Source of the DNA: Clostridiales bacterium UBA4717
GTDB lineage: Bacteria; Bacillota; Clostridia; Oscillospirales; CAG-272
Direction: 5' to 3'
Assembly: GCA_002404395.1 (NCBI GenBank)
Contig: DHJP01000056.1
Coordinates: 1-9,497 of the forward strand
Length of the DNA: 9,497 nucleotides
Shown: one piece after another, positions 6,433 to 9,497 of the stretch
Layout: each line of letters starts with the position of its first letter
How positions within the stretch are numbered: position 1 is the stretch's first letter
Made by a program: the position numbers and the translations under genes
Notes under the pieces: generated by a model
The model's database searches: none
What the model was told of the DNA's origin: nothing
What the model saw: only the letters and a program-made list of their open reading frames with translations

Positions 6433-6460
6433 TCGGACGCACTGTCCGATATTGCAATAT
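6433..6460. promoter_or_regulatory. Two adjacent palindromes in the operon leader, possible operator or leader structure
   Basis: The first element, 6433-6449, is TCGGAC, a 5-nt loop, then GTCCGA. The second, 6449-6460, is the perfect palindrome ATATTGCAATAT. Both lie just downstream of the predicted minus-strand transcription start near 6467. They could be a repressor site or fold in the leader RNA. The regulator is not in the window. Confidence 0.4.
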
Positions 6461-6473
6461 TGCGTACATGAAA

Positions 6474-6501
6474 ATTATATCAGAATGAGTGATTTTTTCA
6501 A
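6474..6501 (-). promoter_or_regulatory. Sigma-A-type promoter of the five-gene minus-strand cassette
   Basis: On the minus strand the -35 is TTGAAA (6501-6496) and the -10 is the consensus TATAAT (6479-6474), with a 16-nt spacer. Transcription would start near 6467, giving a leader of roughly 70 nt before the enolase-superfamily ATG. This is the only strong minus-strand promoter I could see upstream of the cassette. Confidence 0.7.
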
Positions 6502-6553
6502 CAAATATATTACGGGATTTGCAAAAAATATTACGCTTTAACAAAAATATCGG
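6502..6553. promoter_or_regulatory. Phased AT-rich direct repeats next to the operon -35, possible activator sites
   Basis: The core ATATTACG occurs at 6507-6514 and again at 6528-6535, exactly 21 bp apart, each preceded by a run of A residues. A third, weaker copy (CAAAAATATCGG) begins at 6542. The first copy abuts the minus-strand -35. Two direct repeats at 21-bp spacing beside a -35 resemble binding sites of AraC-type activators such as those at araBAD. That comparison is inference from spacing only. Confidence 0.4.
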
Positions 6554-6561
6554 AAGAAATA

Positions 6562-6590
6562 TAGACAAACGGGGAAAAGTATTGTATAAT
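6562..6590 (+). promoter_or_regulatory. Sigma-A-type promoter of the metallo-hydrolase/gltX unit
   Basis: The -35 is TAGACA (6562-6567) and the -10 is TATAAT (6585-6590), with an ideal 17-nt spacer. Transcription would start near 6597, giving a leader of about 60 nt before the ATG at 6655. The -10 lies inside a perfect inverted repeat, described separately. Confidence 0.75.
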
Positions 6591-6603
6591 AAACTATTAT
6601 ACA
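6583..6603. promoter_or_regulatory. Perfect 9+9 bp inverted repeat over the plus-strand -10 and start site
   Basis: The left arm is TGTATAATA (6583-6591), the spacer is AAC, and the right arm is TATTATACA (6595-6603). All nine pairs are perfect. A dimeric repressor bound here would cover the -10 and the predicted start site. AT-rich sequence makes chance palindromes more likely, so the operator role is tentative. Confidence 0.45.
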
Positions 6604-6639
6604 GTATAAACGCGACAAAACAAAGTATCTGACCGTATC

Positions 6640-6645
6640 AAGGAG
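6640..6645 (+). promoter_or_regulatory. Ribosome binding site that fixes the metallo-hydrolase start at 6655
   Basis: AAGGAG is 9 nt before the ATG at 6655, but only 3 nt before an in-frame TTG at 6649. The spacing favours the ATG. Confidence 0.75.
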
Positions 6646-6654
6646 CACTTGCCT

Positions 6655-7281
6655 ATGAAAATACTAAATATTGCCTCGGGATACACAAGCGCCAATACCT
6701 ATCTGATGATTGATGAGAGCGGCGCGGCGGCGCTGGTAGATCCGGGCGGCGACGCACCTCACCTTAAGTCGGAGATTATAAAGTCGGGCGCGCGTGTTAC
6801 TCATATCTTACTTACGCACGGTCATTTCGACCACATCCTTGCGCTGACGGAGCTGCGTGAATTTACACACGCGCCTGTGTGCATACATAAGCTTGATGCC
6901 ATTTGCCTGTCTGATACTACCTATTCACTGATGAGCATGATTGGGAGAAGCGATACTTTTGCACCTGCTGAGGAGCTGCTTGAAGATAAAGACGTCATAA
7001 GAGTCGGAAGCTCGGATATAAGCGTCATACACACTCCGGGGCACACTATGGGATCGGTCTGCTATCTGACGGGGCGTGATCTGCTCACGGGAGATACGCT
7101 TTTCAAACAGAGCATCGGGCGCACCGATTTTCCGGGAGGCGACTTTGAAACGCTTGAAGCTTCGGTGCAGAAGCTGTATGCGCAAAACGGAGATTATACC
7201 GTTTATCCCGGTCACGGAGAGCCGACTACGCTTGACGCTGAGCGTCTGTACAATCCATACATAAAGATGAAGAATGATTAA
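6655..7281 (+). CDS. Metallo-beta-lactamase-fold hydrolase (glyoxalase II-like)
   Basis: This 208-residue protein is of usual length for small glyoxalase II-like members of the metallo-beta-lactamase superfamily. The THGHFDH motif at 54-60 supplies H55, H57, D59 and H60. TPGH gives H130, GDTLF gives D147 and PGHG gives H187, so all expected ligands for a binuclear metal site are present. There is no signal peptide, and the protein should be cytoplasmic. Such proteins hydrolyse thioesters or related esters; the specific substrate cannot be assigned, since these bacteria often lack glutathione. It has its own promoter and is followed 21 bp later by gltX on the same strand, which suggests cotranscription. 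ATG at 6655 is chosen over a TTG at 6649 because of ribosome binding site spacing. Confidence 0.85.
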   Translation: MKILNIASGYTSANTYLMIDESGAAALVDPGGDAPHLKSEIIKSGARVTHILLTHGHFDHILALTELREFTHAPVCIHKLDAICLSDTTYSLMSMIGRSDTFAPAEELLEDKDVIRVGSSDISVIHTPGHTMGSVCYLTGRDLLTGDTLFKQSIGRTDFPGGDFETLEASVQKLYAQNGDYTVYPGHGEPTTLDAERLYNPYIKMKND

Positions 7282-7302
7282 AACATAAATGAGGTAAACA
7301 CC

Positions 7303-8952
7303 ATGGACAACAATTATCTTGCAGAGCTGTTATATCCGGATATAACCGAAACGCCTGAGGATGTGGAGGCGCGCTTCCCGCGCCGACAGCTTCCGGAGGG
7401 GGCAAAGGTTACGCGTTTTGCACCGAGTCCGACGGGATTTGTGCACTTCGGCGGACTGTTTCCGACGCGCGTGAGCGAGCGTTTGGCGCATCAGAGCGGC
7501 GGCATACTCTATCTGCGTATTGAGGATACCGATTCAAAGCGCGAGGTAGAGGGAGCGGAGGAAAATCTGATAGATACGCTGGCTTATTACGGAGTCAAGT
7601 TTGACGAAGGTGCGGTTGCCGGCGGAAAAGACAACGGTATCTACGGTCCCTATCGCCAAAGCGAACGCCGCGAGATATATCAGGCGTTTGCAAAGGAACT
7701 TGTCCGTGAGGGCAAGGCTTACCCCTGCTTCTGCTCCGAAGCAGAGCTTGATGCGGCGCGCCGTGAGCAGGAGGAGCTTAAGGTAGACCCCGGTTACTAC
7801 GGAAAATGGGCAGTCTGGCGTGACGCGCCGATCGAAAAGATCGAAGAAAAGCTGAAAAACGGAGAAAAATTTGTGCTCCGTCTGAAAAGCACCGGTTCAG
7901 TCGAGCGCAAGATAAAGTTTACCGATCTTATAAAGGGTGAGCTTGAAGTTACCGAGAACGATAAGGACCATGTATTGCTCAAGAGCGACGGAATACCGAC
8001 CTATCACTTTGCACACGCCGTGGACGATCATCTCATGGGGACCACTCACGTAGTACGCGGTGAGGAATGGCTGCCGAGCCTGCCTTTCCACATTGAGCTT
8101 TTCCGTGCGCTCGGATTCAAGCTTCCGAAGTATCTGCACATATCACAGCTGATGAAGCTTGACGAAAACGGAAACAAGAAGAAGCTTTCCAAACGCGATG
8201 CCGGCGTGGATATGCGTTTTTACAAGGAAAAAGGCTATTCGCCGAAGGCGGTAGTCGAATATGTAATGACTTTGCTCAATTCCAACTACGAGGAGTGGAG
8301 AGCGGCAAATACCGACAAAAGTTATGATGAGTTCCCGTTTTCGATAAAGAAAATGAGCGCGTCGGGCTGCCTGTTTGATTTCGATAAGCTTAACGACGTT
8401 TCCAAAAATACGGTTGCCCGTATGAGCGCTGACGAAGTGTATACTTCAGTGCTTGAGTGGGCGAAGGAATATGATGCCGACTTTGCCGAAAAGCTTTCAC
8501 GCGATCCTGAGTATTCAAGGCGTATTCTTGCGATCGGCCGCGGCGGAGCCAAACCGAGAAAGGACATAACGATCTGGAGCGAAGTCAAGGATTACATGGG
8601 ATTTTTCTTTGACGAATACTTTGAGCTTCGCGATCCGCTCCCCGAGGGCTTTGATCGTTCCGAAGTGCGCGATATACTGAACGAGTACAGGAATATATAT
8701 AATGATGCCGACACGCAGGACGAATGGTTTGACAGGATCAAATTGCTTGCCGCGGCGCACGGCTTTGCACCCGAGACCAAATTATACAAAAAGAATCCCG
8801 AAGAATATAAGGGACACGTCGGAGATATTTCGATGTTTCTGCGCATTGCCGTAACGGGCAGGACAAGCTCTCCCGATATGTATGCGGTAATGAACATACT
8901 CGGCAAAGATAAGATCTGCAAGCGCCTTTCCGCTTTTGCGGACGCGCTTTGA
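7303..8952 (+). CDS. gltX: Glutamyl-tRNA synthetase
   Basis: This class I aminoacyl-tRNA synthetase charges tRNA-Glu with glutamate in the cytoplasm. The catalytic Rossmann fold shows RFAPSPTG at 38-45, then HFGG at 48-51 in place of HIGH, a common GluRS variant. EDTD lies at 74-77 and KLSKR (294-298) replaces KMSKS. A CxC pair is present at 142-144, but no obvious second half of a zinc site is seen. The anticodon-binding region occupies roughly the last 200 residues. At 549 residues it is longer than the usual 470-500, with about 35 residues before the catalytic core, as I recall for some Clostridia-type GluRS enzymes. GAGGT lies 7 nt before the ATG. It lies 21 bp after the metallo-hydrolase gene and 60 bp before glnS. 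Confidence 0.96.
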   Translation: MDNNYLAELLYPDITETPEDVEARFPRRQLPEGAKVTRFAPSPTGFVHFGGLFPTRVSERLAHQSGGILYLRIEDTDSKREVEGAEENLIDTLAYYGVKFDEGAVAGGKDNGIYGPYRQSERREIYQAFAKELVREGKAYPCFCSEAELDAARREQEELKVDPGYYGKWAVWRDAPIEKIEEKLKNGEKFVLRLKSTGSVERKIKFTDLIKGELEVTENDKDHVLLKSDGIPTYHFAHAVDDHLMGTTHVVRGEEWLPSLPFHIELFRALGFKLPKYLHISQLMKLDENGNKKKLSKRDAGVDMRFYKEKGYSPKAVVEYVMTLLNSNYEEWRAANTDKSYDEFPFSIKKMSASGCLFDFDKLNDVSKNTVARMSADEVYTSVLEWAKEYDADFAEKLSRDPEYSRRILAIGRGGAKPRKDITIWSEVKDYMGFFFDEYFELRDPLPEGFDRSEVRDILNEYRNIYNDADTQDEWFDRIKLLAAAHGFAPETKLYKKNPEEYKGHVGDISMFLRIAVTGRTSSPDMYAVMNILGKDKICKRLSAFADAL

Positions 8953-8985
8953 CTGCGCTAAGGTCTGCAGATTCAATATAATGGA

Positions 8986-8998
8986 CCGCCTACGGCGG
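8986..8998 (+). repeat. Short perfect hairpin between gltX and glnS
   Basis: CCGCC TAC GGCGG forms a 5-bp GC stem with a 3-nt loop, ending 14 nt before the glnS ATG. No T tract follows, so it is not an intrinsic terminator and gltX-glnS readthrough is possible. The 3' arm runs into GGAG (8997-9000), the only weak Shine-Dalgarno-like match, so the hairpin could mask it. It resembles, in form and position, the hairpins before the genes starting at 1266 and 6398. Confidence 0.6.
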
Positions 8999-9012
8999 AG
9001 TGAGTAAGAAAA

Positions 9013-9497
9013 ATGGAAGAGATAGCATCCAATTTTATTCATGAGATCATCGACGCCGATCTTGAAAGCGGCGTATGCAGTGAAATACACACCCGTTTTC
9101 CTCCCGAACCTAACGGATATCTGCACATCGGAAGCGCGAAGGCAATATACATCAATTGGTCTACCGCAAAAAAATACGGCGGCAAGTTCAATCTGCGTTA
9201 CGATGATACGAATCCGGTCAAGGAAGATAACGAATATGTCGAAAGCATATACGAGGACCTTATGTGGCTCGGCGCCGAACCCAACGGCGGCGTGTTCTAC
9301 GGCTCGGATTATTTTGACAAATGCTACGAATATGCGCTCAAGCTGATACGCGACGGTAAGGCGTATGTCTGCGATCTTTCGGCTGATGAAATGCGTGAGT
9401 ATCGCGGAACGCTTACCGAACCGGGGCGCAACAGTCCGTGGCGCGACCGCTCGGTTGAAGAGAATCTTGATCTTTTTGAGCGCATGAAAAACGGCGA
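9013..9497 (+). CDS. glnS: Glutaminyl-tRNA synthetase, 5' part, cut by the window end
   Basis: The first 161 codons of a class I synthetase that attaches glutamine to tRNA-Gln are present. [14 protein letters not shown] at 28-41 is the GlnRS form of the ATP-binding motif, with serine in place of the last histidine of HIGH. RYDDTNP follows near 62-68, and then the strongly GlnRS-specific stretch [19 protein letters not shown] at about 117-135, with [15 protein letters not shown] after it. These separate it from GluRS. The full enzyme is usually about 550 residues, so roughly 70 percent is missing beyond 9497. The start is ATG at 9013 with only a weak ribosome binding site in the hairpin. It follows gltX by 60 bp on the same strand. 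A GlnRS means the cell can make Gln-tRNA directly, although it may also carry GatCAB elsewhere. Confidence 0.95.
   Translation, partial: MEEIASNFIHEIIDADLESGVCSEIHTRFPPEPNGYLHIGSAKAIYINWSTAKKYGGKFNLRYDDTNPVKEDNEYVESIYEDLMWLGAEPNGGVFYGSDYFDKCYEYALKLIRDGKAYVCDLSADEMREYRGTLTEPGRNSPWRDRSVEENLDLFERMKNG

Noticed and set aside
6649..6657. TTG at 6649 as the start of the metallo-hydrolase
   Set aside because: AAGGAG is only 3 nt upstream of it, which is too close. The ATG at 6655 has 9-nt spacing and matches the usual start of the family.
8986..8998. Hairpin between gltX and glnS as an intrinsic terminator
   Set aside because: The stem is only 5 bp and is followed by AGTGAGTAAG with no T tract.
1..9497. 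CRISPR array, insertion sequence, tRNA, rRNA or phage genes
   Set aside because: No regularly spaced repeat series, transposase-like frame, cloverleaf or rRNA-like sequence was found on either strand.

Overview
The window looks like a chromosomal segment of an uncultured, probably gut-associated, Clostridia-type Firmicute. I infer this from three things: a Clostridia-like long glutamyl-tRNA synthetase beside a glutaminyl-tRNA synthetase, strong AAGGAG-type ribosome binding sites with sigma-A-like promoters, and moderate GC with AT-rich intergenic DNA. The exact lineage cannot be read from the sequence.

Left part (304-6398, all minus strand) is a five-gene carbohydrate-catabolism cassette. 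In transcription order it encodes an enolase-superfamily (mandelate racemase/sugar-acid dehydratase type) enzyme, two tandem GH10-like glycoside hydrolases without signal peptides, a long RraA-like (aldolase-type) protein, and a seven-bladed beta-propeller lactonase-family protein. A good promoter (-35/-10 at 6501-6474, minus) lies upstream of the first gene. Lactonase, dehydratase and aldolase are the hydrolysis, dehydration and cleavage steps of a non-phosphorylative sugar-acid route, and the two GH10-like proteins could release the sugar inside the cell. The substrate is unknown. A dehydrogenase, transporter and regulator are not in the window.

The divergent intergenic region (6399-6654) is rich in signals. 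For the minus-strand operon it holds a promoter, helically phased direct repeats next to its -35, two palindromic elements in its leader, and a GTCGGC-TGC-GCCGAC hairpin. For the plus-strand gene it holds a promoter whose -10 lies inside a 9+9 bp inverted repeat.

Right part (6655-9497, plus strand) is housekeeping: a metallo-beta-lactamase-fold hydrolase, gltX, and the 5' part of glnS, which runs off the window.

Positions 1-303 hold no convincing gene but contain three nested inverted repeats (59-217), which look like a structured RNA or a repeated intergenic element. The same 15-bp hairpin sits exactly 12 nt before the ATG of two non-adjacent genes of the cassette, neither of which has a Shine-Dalgarno sequence. 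These two observations are the most unusual non-coding features here.
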